64,000 nt of DNA from Gordonia asplenii (GCF_012933505.1 NZ_JABBNB010000005.1:1-64000), one strand, 5' to 3'; shown: positions 54,893 to 63,928, counted from the stretch's first letter. Notes: a model not told the origin generated them from the letters alone. Made by a program: numbers and translations.

Positions 54893-55675
54893 TCAGGAGC
54901 CTACCGGGGGCAGCGGCGGGGGAGCGGCGAAGAAGCGTTCCCGCGAGCCGTCGAAGCCGGCGATTCCCACGACGGCGCTCCAGAGCAGCATCGTGAGGTA
55001 GTCGATGACTTCGTCGGCCGACGCGTCGCTGCCTTCCGCGGTCCACCAGTTCACGACATTGCGAGTGGCGCCGACCACCGCGTACGACCAGATGGTCGAC
55101 CCGCGGACATCGGACTCGCGTGCGGTCAGCCGCGCCGCGATGAGTGCGTTGATCAGTTTGATCACGACGGCCTCGGGTTCGTCGAAGGTCGACGTCGCGC
55201 CGTTGCTGACGAAGCGGTAGACCTGCGGGGCCTCGGCGACGGTGGTGACGAAAGCGGTGATGATGCCGCGAGCCTGCTGGAATTCGATGCGGTCGTCGAC
55301 GATCGCCTCGAGGAGGTTGGGCAGCAGCCGTTGCTGGAAATACGCCGCGGAGACCGCGCGCGCGAGGTCGCCCTTGTCGGTGAAATAGCGGTACAGCACG
55401 GTCTTCGACACACCGATGTGCCCGGCGATCTCATCCATCCCGGCGTCGGCTCCGAGGGCGGAGATGGCCTCGATGGTGCCGTCGACGAGTTGTTCGCGCC
55501 GCTGCGACTTGTGCCGTTCCCACCGCTGCTTACGGCCGTCGCTCTCCGCGGACGTTCGCGGCTTCGACGCCTCGGTGGCGCTGATGAGCGCTTGTTCGAT
55601 GCCCCGGGTGACGTTCGCGGCGGCGGCGACCGCGGCACGAGCGGCCGCGGCGGGAGTCGGTCTGTTGGGTGGCAC
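54893..55675 (-). CDS. TetR-family regulator (Rv0472c-like)
   Basis: Regulator of about 260 residues with an unusual long N-terminus (about 60 residues, Ala/Arg/Thr-rich) before the helix-turn-helix ('AISALGADAGMDEIAGHIGV', 'SKTVLYRYFTDKGDLA'). The GTG at 55675 has TACGCT six bases upstream on the minus strand. A second possible start, ATG 55714, shares its bases with the ATG of the divergent DUF445 gene, which seems less likely. The M. tuberculosis gene in this place is Rv0472c. Confidence 0.82.
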   Translation of the reverse strand: MPPNRPTPAAAARAAVAAAANVTRGIEQALISATEASKPRTSAESDGRKQRWERHKSQRREQLVDGTIEAISALGADAGMDEIAGHIGVSKTVLYRYFTDKGDLARAVSAAYFQQRLLPNLLEAIVDDRIEFQQARGIITAFVTTVAEAPQVYRFVSNGATSTFDEPEAVVIKLINALIAARLTARESDVRGSTIWSYAVVGATRNVVNWWTAEGSDASADEVIDYLTMLLWSAVVGIAGFDGSRERFFAAPPPLPPVGS

Positions 55676-55712
55676 GTGGTTAGCGTAGTGGCATTTCGGT
55701 AAGACTGTTTTC

Positions 55713-57071
55713 ATGGAGCATCGCGCTTTGCCCGAGAACGTCCTTGTTCATGACAGTGACGTCTCACTTTCCCCGCCCCCCTCGACGTCGCCGGGCTTGT
55801 CGGGTTTCGGCTCGGCCGACGGCGACGAACAGCGCCGCCGGGATCTACGGAAGATGAAGTTCGTCGCGACCGGATTCCTGGTCGTCGCGGCGATCGTCTA
55901 CCTGTTCACCCGCTGGCTGGAGAATCGCGACGGTGTCGACGTCGCCGCGTGGGTCGGCTACGTGCGGGCGGCGTCGGAGGCCGGCATGGTCGGCGCGCTG
56001 GCCGACTGGTTCGCGGTGACCGCGCTGTTCCGGCAGCCGCTGGGCCTGCCGATTCCGCACACCGCGCTGATCCGCAAGAAGAAGGACCAGATCGGCGATC
56101 AGCTCGGCGGATTCATCGAAGAGAACTTCATGACCCCGGAACTGATCGAGTCGCGTGCGGCGTCGTTGAATCTGCCCGGCCGGGTGTCGAACTGGCTGGC
56201 CGACCCGGTCAACGCGCCCCGGGTGTCCGACGAGGCCTCGCGGATACTCGCGCTGTGGTCGGAGATGCTGCGCGACGAGGACGTCGAACAGCTCATCATG
56301 GCGGCGATCAAGTGGGCGGCGGAGCCGCAGTGGGCGCCGCCGGTGGGTCGGATACTGGAGCAATTGATCGCCGAAGACCGCCTGGAACCGGTGATCCAGC
56401 TCGCATGTGATAGAGCACACGACTGGGCTCTGGGCAGCCTTGATCTGATCGATCGGGTGGTCGATCGGGACGGTCCGACGTGGGCGCCGAAGTTCGTCAA
56501 CAACCTCGTCGGCGACAAGATCTACCGGGAGCTCGTGGAGTTCACCGCGAAGGTCAAAACCGACCCGAATCACGACGTGCGGGTGGCGATGCATCGCTAT
56601 GCCGAACAGTTCGCCGACGAACTGCAGAACGACCCCGAGACCATCGCGCGATTCGAGGCGATCAAGGCCGAACTCGTCGGGCGCGACGAGGTGTCCGGAG
56701 CGGCGTCGACGGCCTGGAAGACCGGCAAGGCGGTGATCGAGCAGATGCTCGACGATCCGAACAGCACGCTGCGAAATACGTTGTCGGACTCCATAATTCA
56801 GGTCGCGAAGCGGGTTCGTGACGACATCGAACTGCAGCAGAAGATGAACGGCTGGGTGGCGCGCGTGGCCCACCACGTGGCAGCGAACTACTCGCAGGAA
56901 ATCATCTCGGTGATCACCGAGACGGTGCGCGGCTGGGACGCCGAGGAGACCAGTCGCAAGATCGAATTGCAGGTGGGGCGAGACCTGCAATTCATCCGCA
57001 TCAACGGCACGGTCGTGGGTGCTCTCGCGGGGTTGACGATCTACACGATTTCGGTGCTGATCTTCGGCTGA
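55713..57071 (+). CDS. DUF445 membrane protein (Rv0473-like)
   Basis: Membrane-anchored protein of 452 residues. An N-terminal helix (about 50-68) and a C-terminal one (about 430-450) flank a long amphipathic domain. The DUF445 signature 'GMVGALADWFAVTALFRQPL', 'GLPIPHTALIRKKKDQIGDQ' and 'LGGFIEENFM' is clear. Function unknown. The ATG overlaps, base for base on the other strand, a possible ATG of the TetR gene, so their promoters face each other in very little space. Confidence 0.88.
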   Translation: MEHRALPENVLVHDSDVSLSPPPSTSPGLSGFGSADGDEQRRRDLRKMKFVATGFLVVAAIVYLFTRWLENRDGVDVAAWVGYVRAASEAGMVGALADWFAVTALFRQPLGLPIPHTALIRKKKDQIGDQLGGFIEENFMTPELIESRAASLNLPGRVSNWLADPVNAPRVSDEASRILALWSEMLRDEDVEQLIMAAIKWAAEPQWAPPVGRILEQLIAEDRLEPVIQLACDRAHDWALGSLDLIDRVVDRDGPTWAPKFVNNLVGDKIYRELVEFTAKVKTDPNHDVRVAMHRYAEQFADELQNDPETIARFEAIKAELVGRDEVSGAASTAWKTGKAVIEQMLDDPNSTLRNTLSDSIIQVAKRVRDDIELQQKMNGWVARVAHHVAANYSQEIISVITETVRGWDAEETSRKIELQVGRDLQFIRINGTVVGALAGLTIYTISVLIFG

Positions 57072-57249
57072 TCCGCCCGGGTACAGGCGGGGCGCAGGGC
57101 GCGCGGCCCGGCGGTGTCGGCAGGCTAGCCCGACGACGACGCGCGGGAGAACATTCGGCGTCGGCTGAGCAGAATGCTAGCTCTGCGCTTGCATTTGTTA
57201 GCACCCTGGCTGATACTTGCTTCGACCGATTAAGGATGGAGCCCCGAAC

Positions 57250-57750
57250 ATGCCGGAACCTGCAGCGAACCAGTCCACGACGACGTCGACCGCCGATGTC
57301 GATGCGGACACTCGCATCCCGGGACCGGTAGACGCGGTGACAGCCGCGGCGTCGGATGCGGTGGCCAACGCCGCGTCGGACATCGGCGGTTTCATCCGGT
57401 CGCAACGTGTTGCGGCGCAGGTCTCGCTTCGCCAGCTGGCGGAACGGGCGGGCGTCAGCAATCCGTACCTCAGCCAGATCGAACGAGGGTTACGCAAACC
57501 TTCCGCCGATGTGCTTGCACAGATCGCTAAGGGGCTGCGTGTCTCGGCTGAGGTGCTGTACGTCCGTGCCGGAATCCTCGAAGAACGTCCCGCGAGCCCG
57601 GTCCGCGACGCGCTGATCGCCGATGAGTCGATCAGCGAGCGTCAACGACAGGTGCTGCTGGAGATCTACGAGTCCTTCCGGCACGAAAACAAGGGGACAG
57701 CCGCAGAGGCATCGCAAGCCGCAGTCAGTACTGACTCGACCAAGGAGTGA
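57250..57750 (+). CDS. XRE-family regulator upstream of hbhA (Rv0474-like)
   Basis: Regulator of 166 residues. A 50-residue Thr/Asp/Ala-rich N-terminus precedes the helix-turn-helix 'QVSLRQLAERAGVSNPYLSQ', 'IERGLRKPSADVLAQIAKGL' and 'VSAEVLYVRAGIL'. The tail has an 'SERQRQVLLEIYESFRHENK' helix. ATG 57250 follows AAGGATGGAG; an upstream TTG is less likely. hbhA follows directly with its own AAGGAG inside this gene's last codons, so the two are one transcript. Confidence 0.86.
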   Translation: MPEPAANQSTTTSTADVDADTRIPGPVDAVTAAASDAVANAASDIGGFIRSQRVAAQVSLRQLAERAGVSNPYLSQIERGLRKPSADVLAQIAKGLRVSAEVLYVRAGILEERPASPVRDALIADESISERQRQVLLEIYESFRHENKGTAAEASQAAVSTDSTKE

Positions 57751-57752
57751 AC

Positions 57753-58604
57753 ATGACCGACAACCCATTCAGCAGTGCAGTTACCCAGGTGACCGACCTT
57801 CTCGGTCAGCTGCGTGAGCGTAGCGAGACCGCTCGCGAGCAGGCCATCACCCGCGTCGAGGAGACTCGCGAACTGGCCCAGACCAAGGTGAATGAGACCC
57901 GCGATCAGGCGATCAGCCGCGTCAACGAGACCCGCGAGCAGGCCATCACCCGCGTCAACGAGACCCGCGAACTGGCTCAGACCAAGGTCGACGAGGCTTG
58001 GGAGCTCGCGCTCGCCCGCTTCGAAGAGGCCAAGGCCAAGCTGTCGTCGCTGCCCGTCGAACTGCCCATCGAACTCGAAGAGCTCAAGGCGAAGTTCACC
58101 CCCGAAGAGCTGCGCAAGGTCGCCGAGGCCTACCTCGCCGTCGCTGCCGGCCTGCTGACCGCGCTGTCCGAGCGTGGCGAGGTCGTCGTCGACAAGATCA
58201 AGGCGCAGCCGCTGGTCGAGGAGAACCTCCCCAAGCTGGAGAAGGTCTACCAGGACGCGCTCGGCCTGACCGAGGACGCGCTGGGCTCGATCTCCGATCA
58301 GACTCGCGCCGTCGGCGAGCGCGCTGCCAAGCTGGCCAACCTGGCCGGTGACAAGGTCGACGCCGTCGCCGCCGACGTCGCTGCTGCCGGCACCGAGTCC
58401 GCCGACGAGACCGAGACCCCGGCGAAGGCTCCGGCCGCCGCCGCTCCGGTCGCCGATGAGGCTCCGGCCAAGGCCGCGCCCGCCAAGAAGGCTCCGGCCA
58501 AGAAGGCCGCTCCCGCCAAGACTGCCGCCAAGGCTGCTCCGGCGAAGAAGGCCGCTCCGGCCAAGAAGGCTCCCGCCAAGAAGGCTGCCGCACCGAAGAA
58601 CTGA
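57753..58604 (+). CDS. hbhA: Heparin-binding haemagglutinin-like protein, extended
   Basis: Surface-associated protein of 283 residues. Six perfect-register 11-residue repeats (residues 29-94; e.g. EQAITRVNETR, ELAQTKVDEAW) give a long amphipathic helix. A folded-coil region follows (to about 200), then a Lys/Ala/Pro-rich tail (about 225-283) of PAKKA units, the heparin- and DNA-binding part in mycobacteria. M. tuberculosis HBHA is about 199 residues, so the N-terminal repeats and the longer tail are expansions. HBHA binds sulfated glycans and lipid bodies; here lipid-surface binding is more likely than host adhesion. Confidence 0.9.
   Translation: MTDNPFSSAVTQVTDLLGQLRERSETAREQAITRVEETRELAQTKVNETRDQAISRVNETREQAITRVNETRELAQTKVDEAWELALARFEEAKAKLSSLPVELPIELEELKAKFTPEELRKVAEAYLAVAAGLLTALSERGEVVVDKIKAQPLVEENLPKLEKVYQDALGLTEDALGSISDQTRAVGERAAKLANLAGDKVDAVAADVAAAGTESADETETPAKAPAAAAPVADEAPAKAAPAKKAPAKKAAPAKTAAKAAPAKKAAPAKKAPAKKAAAPKN
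57837..58034 (+). repeat. 33-base coding repeats in hbhA
   Basis: Six consecutive 33-base units encode the 11-residue repeats. Units ending in GAGACCCGCGA and the CGCGTCAACGAGACCCGCGA type are almost identical in DNA, which points to recent duplication. Confidence 0.88.
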
Positions 58605-58634
58605 CGTCAGTTCCCGCAGTCAGAAACGCTGTGA

Positions 58635-58666
58635 TGTTGCCGGGTCGCACACGCGGCCCGGCAACA
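58635..58666 (+). terminator. Hairpin terminator after hbhA
   Basis: TGTTGCCGGG (58635-58644) pairs with CCCGGCAACA (58657-58666); an inner CGC/GCG pairing shortens the loop. No T-run follows, as is usual here. It closes the XRE-hbhA transcript. Confidence 0.75.
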
Positions 58667-58706
58667 CCGCGTAGTGGGCCGAATCCGAGTCGATAGAGTG
58701 GATGCC

Positions 58707-59030
58707 GTGGACTTTCTTACCGTGATGGGTTACGGCCAGAGCCTGGTATTCCTTCTCATTCAGGTGGCCGCGTTCCTCGCGTCCCTGACCGCGTTGATTC
58801 ACGCTGCGATCCAGCGTCCCGATGCGTTCACCGCCGTCGATCGACAGACGAAAGTCATCTGGGTATCGATCCTCACCGCGGCGTCGGTCTTCACGCTCTT
58901 CTTCTCGATCTCGAGTGCGGGTTCCATCCTCGCGATCGCCGGAATCGTCGCAGCGCTGGTGTACCTGGTCGACGTCCGGCCGCGGGTGGACAGCATCCAG
59001 GGACGGTCGTGGTTCCGTAAGCATGGCTGA
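58707..59030 (+). CDS. DUF2516 small membrane protein (Rv0476-like)
   Basis: Membrane protein of 107 residues with three predicted helices: 'LVFLLIQVAAFLASLTALIH', then 'VIWVSILTAASVFTLFFSI', then 'ILAIAGIVAALVYLVDVRPR'. It is a DUF2516 member, always next to hbhA in relatives. GTG at 58707 has TAGAGT seven bases upstream. Overlaps the MerR-like gene by eight bases. Confidence 0.84.
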   Translation: MDFLTVMGYGQSLVFLLIQVAAFLASLTALIHAAIQRPDAFTAVDRQTKVIWVSILTAASVFTLFFSISSAGSILAIAGIVAALVYLVDVRPRVDSIQGRSWFRKHG

Positions 59031-59805
59031 GTACCGCATCAACGACCTCGCCCAGGTGTCCGGGGTCAGCGTCCGTAACATCCGTGTCTACCAGGACCGC
59101 GGATTGCTGCCCGCGCCGATCATCAAAGGGCGCACCGGCTGGTACTCCGACGAACATCTGGTCCGGCTCAACCTGATCTCCCGCATGCTCGAACGTGGCT
59201 ACACCTTCGCCACGATCAGCGAGCTTCTCCAGGCCGCGCACTACGGCATGACCGTCGAGCACGTCCTGCGCGGCACCGGCAAGGCCGGCCGATTCCGGAC
59301 CTTCAAACGGGCCGCCACCATCACCATCACCGAGTTGCGCAAAACGCTCAACGCCAGCGACAAGACCATCGCGCTCTCGCAGACACTCGGGCTGCTCGCC
59401 AAAGACGGTGCCCAGTACGCCATCCGCAATCCGGAGGTACTCGAAGGCGCCGAGGCGCTCGTTCGCGGCGGCATCGACATCGACGCCCTGCTCGACCGGT
59501 GGGTCCGGGTCCAAGCCGACCTCGCCGACGTCGCGCACAGCTTCGTCTCGATCATCACCGACCGCTATTTCGACGAACGGCTCCGCGACATGAGCGACGT
59601 CGAGATAGCCAAAGTCGCCGAACTCATTCAAACCGTGCGCCCGATGGCACACGAGATCGTCGAATCGACGTTCAGCAAAGCACTGGACAAAGAGATCTCC
59701 CAGGCAATCGGGGAGGCCTCCAAATACTTCGAAACACCGCCTGCCGGTGACGCGCCGACTCGGTCGGCGACGCCCGAGGCGGTCACCAAGGAAAGCAGAG
59801 ATTGA
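59023..59805 (+). CDS. MerR-family regulator
   Basis: Regulator of 260 residues. The winged-helix MerR motif is 'INDLAQVSGVSVRNIRVYQD' and 'RGLLPAPIIKGRTGWYSDEH', followed by a helical coiled segment and a long C-terminal domain (about 110-240) of unknown ligand. No Cys metal cluster is seen. Overlaps the alpha/beta-hydrolase gene by one base (TGATG), so it probably controls or senses for that enzyme. The deoC gene expected here from M. tuberculosis order is missing. Confidence 0.84.
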   Translation: MAEYRINDLAQVSGVSVRNIRVYQDRGLLPAPIIKGRTGWYSDEHLVRLNLISRMLERGYTFATISELLQAAHYGMTVEHVLRGTGKAGRFRTFKRAATITITELRKTLNASDKTIALSQTLGLLAKDGAQYAIRNPEVLEGAEALVRGGIDIDALLDRWVRVQADLADVAHSFVSIITDRYFDERLRDMSDVEIAKVAELIQTVRPMAHEIVESTFSKALDKEISQAIGEASKYFETPPAGDAPTRSATPEAVTKESRD

Positions 59806-60896
59806 TGGCAAAGCTGTGGAGCGCCAAGAACATCGGTCGATTCAGCGGGGCGACCGCCCTGGTGGGGGCGGGGACCACGGGCGTCGGAGTGGCGACCGTA
59901 TTGGGCAGCCTGTTGCGGGCGGCGATGTCGTACACGACCGTCGACGACGGACCCGACCCGCTGCTCGCGCCGCCCGCTGTCGCGCCGCGACGCAGCACCG
60001 TCACCACCGCTGACGGTGCAGTGCTCAACGTGCTGACCTACGGGCCCGACGCCGCCGACAGCACGGGCGACATCGTGGTGATGGTGCACGGGTGGACCTG
60101 CAATACCGACTACTGGCTGCCGCAGATCAACCATCTGCTCGCCACCGACCCCGGCCGCACCATCGTCGCCTATGACCAGCGGGGTCACGGCGACAGCACG
60201 ATGGGCCACGCCCGCACCACCGCGGACCTGATCGGCCGCGACTTCAACGCTGTGCTCGGGGCGGTGTTGCCCGCGGGACGCAAGGCTGTCGTGATGGGTC
60301 ACAGCATGGGCGGCATGACCATCCAGACCTGGGCACAGCAGTTCCACGACCAAGTGCCGCAACAACTTTCGCATGTGCTGCTGGTGTCGACCGCGGCCGA
60401 GCAGGTGCTGCAGCGCCTTTCGATCGCGCCGTCGTCGTTGCCGAAGTTCGCCGAACCGTTCCGCGTGCTGACCGGTTGGCTGGTCGCGTCGACGCCCGCG
60501 CCGACCCCGCACATCGCCGGTGGCGAGAAGGTCATCCAGTACGTCGCGATGGCCGACCGCGTGCGAGCCGCCCATCTGGAATTCGTCGACGAGATGGTCA
60601 CCGCCTGCCATCCGGTCGCCCGTGCCTCGTGCGGGTCGGCGCTCGCGCACCTCGACGCACTGTCGGCGCTCGACGTGCTGGCGGTGCCGACCACCGTCGT
60701 CGTCGGCAGCGAAGACAAGCTGCTTCCCCCGCTGCAATCGGACATCATCGCCGATCGCTTGCGCCGCAACGGTTTCCTGCACGACTACGTCGTATGGGAA
60801 GGCATCGGTCATATGGCCAGCATCGAAGCCGGCGCGGAGTTCAACGAACTGCTCGACGCTGTGCTGGGCCGGCGTGCGGGAGAGTTGGCCTCCTGA
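59805..60896 (+). CDS. Alpha/beta-hydrolase fold protein
   Basis: Hydrolase of 363 residues. An N-terminal hydrophobic segment (about 14-40) may anchor it to the membrane. The oxyanion motif is VMVHGWTCN, the nucleophile Ser167 is in GHSMGGM, acid Asp in 'VVGSEDKLLPP' and His in 'EGIGHMAS'. It matches a common actinobacterial lipase/esterase-like group. The ATG overlaps the MerR stop (TTGATG). Ends 19 bases from the murB stop, converging. Confidence 0.86.
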   Translation: MAKLWSAKNIGRFSGATALVGAGTTGVGVATVLGSLLRAAMSYTTVDDGPDPLLAPPAVAPRRSTVTTADGAVLNVLTYGPDAADSTGDIVVMVHGWTCNTDYWLPQINHLLATDPGRTIVAYDQRGHGDSTMGHARTTADLIGRDFNAVLGAVLPAGRKAVVMGHSMGGMTIQTWAQQFHDQVPQQLSHVLLVSTAAEQVLQRLSIAPSSLPKFAEPFRVLTGWLVASTPAPTPHIAGGEKVIQYVAMADRVRAAHLEFVDEMVTACHPVARASCGSALAHLDALSALDVLAVPTTVVVGSEDKLLPPLQSDIIADRLRRNGFLHDYVVWEGIGHMASIEAGAEFNELLDAVLGRRAGELAS

Positions 60897-60915
60897 CTGG
60901 ACGCCTACCTCTCAC

Positions 60916-61974
60916 CTACAGTTCGCAGCCCACCAGAACCGGCTCCGGCGTAAGCCAGACACCGAACGCCTCGTGTACGCCCGCGCGGACGTCGCGGGCG
61001 AGGTCGAGGAGCTCCTCGGTGGTCGCATTTCCCCGATTCGTCAGTGCCAGAGTGTGTTTGGTCGACAACCGCACCGGCGAATCGGGGCTGGGGTAACCGC
61101 GCGAATACCCCGCGCGTTCGATCAGCCAACCGGCGGAGAATTTGACGGCGCCGTCGTCGGCCGGATAGCGGGGGATGGTGATGTCGTCGCCGATCTTCTC
61201 GTGGATCCGCGCGAAGATCGCGGTGGCGTCGTCGGCGTCGACGATCGGATTGGTGAAGAACGAACCGGCACTCCAGGTGTCGTGATCGTCGGCGTCGGAG
61301 ACCATGCCCTTGCCGCGCCGCAGCGCCAGGACCTGCTCGCGGACCGCGGCCGCTGACGTCGACCCGCCCTCGGCGACGCCCATCGCGTTGGCCAACTCAC
61401 GGTAACGCAGCGGCTGTGACCGATCATCGGCGTTGAGCCACAACGAGACCGACGTGACGATCCGGTCGGAGCGGTGCTTGAGATTGCTGGTTCGGTAACC
61501 CAACTCCAGCGCATCGGCCCCCACCGTCGACGTCGTGTGCGACGCGCGGTCGAACAGCGTCACCGAACGCAGCAGATCAGCGATTTCGACGCCGTAGGCC
61601 CCGACATTCTGCACCGGCGTCGCGCCGGCTGACCCGGGGATGCCCGAAAGACATTCCAGCCCACCGTATCCAGCCTTGATCGACGCGGAAACCACACTGT
61701 CCCAAGGCTTCCCGGCGTCGACGAGGACGAAGGGGCGTCCGGCGTCGACGCCGAACCGCAACTGAGACGTCGCGATGAGCACCACCGTCGCGGCGAATCC
61801 GTCGTCGGCGACGACGAGGTTGGAGCCGCCGCCGACGAGCAGTACCTCGGTTGCGGCGTCGTCGGCGCGTCGCACCGCGTCGACGAGATCGGCGGTAGTG
61901 GTGACGCGGATCAACGATCCGATGGGGCCGCCGAGGCGCAGGGTGGTCAGGTCGGCGAGGAGGGGTGAACTCAC
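60916..61974 (-). CDS. murB: UDP-N-acetylenolpyruvoylglucosamine reductase
   Basis: Flavoenzyme of 352 residues in peptidoglycan synthesis, reducing the enolpyruvyl group to lactyl with NADPH. FAD-domain motifs: 'LLVGGGSNLVVADDGFAATV' and 'GLECLSGIPGSAGATPVQNV'. Catalytic Ser lies in 'WSAGSFFTNPIV', and 'KFSAGWLIERAGYSRG' and the 'STKHTLALTN' segment complete a type I MurB. Essential. Corresponds to Rv0482. Confidence 0.95.
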   Translation of the reverse strand: MSSPLLADLTTLRLGGPIGSLIRVTTTADLVDAVRRADDAATEVLLVGGGSNLVVADDGFAATVVLIATSQLRFGVDAGRPFVLVDAGKPWDSVVSASIKAGYGGLECLSGIPGSAGATPVQNVGAYGVEIADLLRSVTLFDRASHTTSTVGADALELGYRTSNLKHRSDRIVTSVSLWLNADDRSQPLRYRELANAMGVAEGGSTSAAAVREQVLALRRGKGMVSDADDHDTWSAGSFFTNPIVDADDATAIFARIHEKIGDDITIPRYPADDGAVKFSAGWLIERAGYSRGYPSPDSPVRLSTKHTLALTNRGNATTEELLDLARDVRAGVHEAFGVWLTPEPVLVGCEL

Positions 61975-62049
61975 GGTGTCAATTTACTCGCACGGCCTTC
62001 CGGGGTGTTCCCGACGCGTATCTCGAACCGATGTGATGGGATTACTGCC

Positions 62050-62541
62050 ATGGCGAGCACTCTGCAACATTCGGTCACCTACGCGTTCCCCACCGAGCGG
62101 CTGTGGACCGTCGTATCCACCGAGCAGTACTGGCACGATCTACTCGAAGCGATCGGCCACGGCGGGCTCGATTCGTTCGCGTTCGACGGCGACACCGTGA
62201 CGGTGACCATGACCCAGACCGTTCCCGAGGACAAACTGCCCTCGATGGTCACCAAGATTCGTCCCGGAGACCTGCACATCCCGCGCAAGTCGGTGCTGCG
62301 GCGTCAGGGCGAGACGATCGTCGGCGAACTCACCGCCACCGTCGACGGCGCCCCGGCGAAGGTCGACGGCAGCCAGAACTCGTCGGGTGCACCGGAATCG
62401 ACGACCCGCTACACCGGAACCGTCACCGTCGCGATCCCGTTCGTCGGGGGCAAGGTGGAGAAGGCGATCCTCGATCAACTCATCGTGCTGCTCGACGCCG
62501 AGCACGAGCACACCGTCGAATGGGAGCAAGCTCACCGCTGA
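62050..62541 (+). CDS. DUF2505 protein (START-like), first copy
   Basis: Protein of 163 residues of the SRPBCC-like DUF2505 family: 'SVTYAFPTERLWTVVSTEQY', then 'DKLPSMVTKIRPGDLHIPRK', and 'GTVTVAIPFVGGKVEKAILD' at the end. No motif of catalysis. ATG at 62050. It is divergent from murB with 75 bases between starts, as in M. tuberculosis (Rv0481c/Rv0482). A paralogue follows. Confidence 0.84.
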   Translation: MASTLQHSVTYAFPTERLWTVVSTEQYWHDLLEAIGHGGLDSFAFDGDTVTVTMTQTVPEDKLPSMVTKIRPGDLHIPRKSVLRRQGETIVGELTATVDGAPAKVDGSQNSSGAPESTTRYTGTVTVAIPFVGGKVEKAILDQLIVLLDAEHEHTVEWEQAHR

Positions 62542-62622
62542 TGGGGTAGGTGATGACCGTTTCGTGCGGAAAGTCCCGTGTCGATTGGGATCCGTGCCTT
62601 ACCGAACGGTAGCCTGACAATC

Positions 62623-63132
62623 ATGGCACGACGGCTCAGCTACTCAGCCCGCTACAACCATCCCGTGGAAAAGCTCTACGCCGCGCAGCGCAGCAGGCAG
62701 TACTGGGATGAGATGATGGCCGGCTTCCAGATGATCTCGCCGCACTGTGAAGTCGCCGAATTCGAATCCGGCGACGCCGGCATGCGCGTGGTCCTCAAGC
62801 AGACCATCGGGCGCGATCAACTGCCCGCGCTCGCGCAGACGGTGCTGATGAAGGACATGGTCATCACCCGCGAGGAATCGTTCGGTGCATTCCACCCGGA
62901 CAAGACCCTGGGAACCTACACCGCATCGATTCCGGCCGGCCCCGGCAGCCTCAACGGCAAACAGGAACTTTTCCCCACCGAAACCGGATGCACCATCCGC
63001 AAGACCACCGAGGTCAAGGTGTTCATCCCGTTCATCAACGGCAAGCTCGAACAGATGATGCTGGTCAATCTCGTCGACCTGTTCCGTGCCGAAGCCGAGT
63101 ACGCCGCCGACTGGGTCAACAAGAATCTCTGA
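62623..63132 (+). CDS. DUF2505 protein (START-like), second copy
   Basis: Paralogue of the preceding gene, 169 residues: 'SYSARYNHPVEKLYAAQRSR', 'IGRDQLPALAQTVLMKDMVI', and 'TEVKVFIPFINGKLEQMMLV'. The pair probably arose by duplication but has diverged to low identity. TAGCCT seven bases before the ATG suggests leaderless transcription. Confidence 0.84.
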   Translation: MARRLSYSARYNHPVEKLYAAQRSRQYWDEMMAGFQMISPHCEVAEFESGDAGMRVVLKQTIGRDQLPALAQTVLMKDMVITREESFGAFHPDKTLGTYTASIPAGPGSLNGKQELFPTETGCTIRKTTEVKVFIPFINGKLEQMMLVNLVDLFRAEAEYAADWVNKNL

Positions 63133-63919
63133 GCCGCGCTCACCGGGACGTCGCGGCGTCTCCGGGCGCATCACTCGAGGCACCACTAACATCAACCGGC
63201 TCCGGCGGGTGGACCGGTGGATGGCGTCGAGCCCGGCCGTCGACGCCGCGCTGCGCACCACCCCGTCGCCGCTCGCGATCGACCTCGGTTACGGCGGACG
63301 GCCGGACACCGCCGTCGAAATGGCCACCCGACTGCGCGTCGCGCACCCGACGTTGCGGCTGGTCGGACTGGAAATCGACCCGGCCCGCGTCGTGGCGCCG
63401 ATCGGCGACGTCGAGTTCGCGCTCGGCGGCTTCGAATTGGCCGGTCGCACACCGCAATTGGTGCGGGCGTTCAACGTCCTACGGCAGTACGGGGAAACCG
63501 AAGTCGCCGGTGCGTGGCGGCAGATGCAAGATGCACTCGCCCCCGGCGGCGTGATCGTCGAAGGCACCTGCGATGAGATCGGTCGACGCTGCTGCTGGAT
63601 CCTGCTCGACGCCGACGGACCGCGCTCACTCACGCTGAGCTGGGCGCCCGAACACACCGATCGACCGTCGGACCTCGCGCCGCGGCTGCCCAAGGCGCTG
63701 ATCCACCGCAATGTCCCCGGCGAACGCATCCACGATCTGCTGACTCTCGCCGACCGCTGCTGGGACGTCGCGGCGGCACACGCGTCATTCGGACAGCGTA
63801 ATCGCTGGCGAGAGACACTCGCGTTGCTCAAGGCGTCCGGAGTCCCGGTCGATCTCCCGCGCAAAGCGACCCGTGACAACGTGCTGACCGTCCCCTGGGA
63901 GGTTGTGGCCCCCGGATAG
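63086..63919 (+). CDS. Class I SAM-dependent methyltransferase-like protein
   Basis: Protein of up to 277 residues. Basic N-terminal sequence 'RGTTNINRLRRVDRWMASSP' is typical of this group, then 'LAIDLGYGGRPDTAVEMATR' and 'RLVGLEIDPARV' (SAM motifs I and II). The only start before the conserved segment is a GTG at 63086, overlapping DUF2505 by 47 bases; GTG 63209 or ATG 63221 would cut the conserved part. In relatives it lies beside a nitrilase-type gene, as here. Confidence 0.75.
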   Translation: MPKPSTPPTGSTRISEPRSPGRRGVSGRITRGTTNINRLRRVDRWMASSPAVDAALRTTPSPLAIDLGYGGRPDTAVEMATRLRVAHPTLRLVGLEIDPARVVAPIGDVEFALGGFELAGRTPQLVRAFNVLRQYGETEVAGAWRQMQDALAPGGVIVEGTCDEIGRRCCWILLDADGPRSLTLSWAPEHTDRPSDLAPRLPKALIHRNVPGERIHDLLTLADRCWDVAAAHASFGQRNRWRETLALLKASGVPVDLPRKATRDNVLTVPWEVVAPG

Positions 63920-63928
63920 AGTAGGCGC

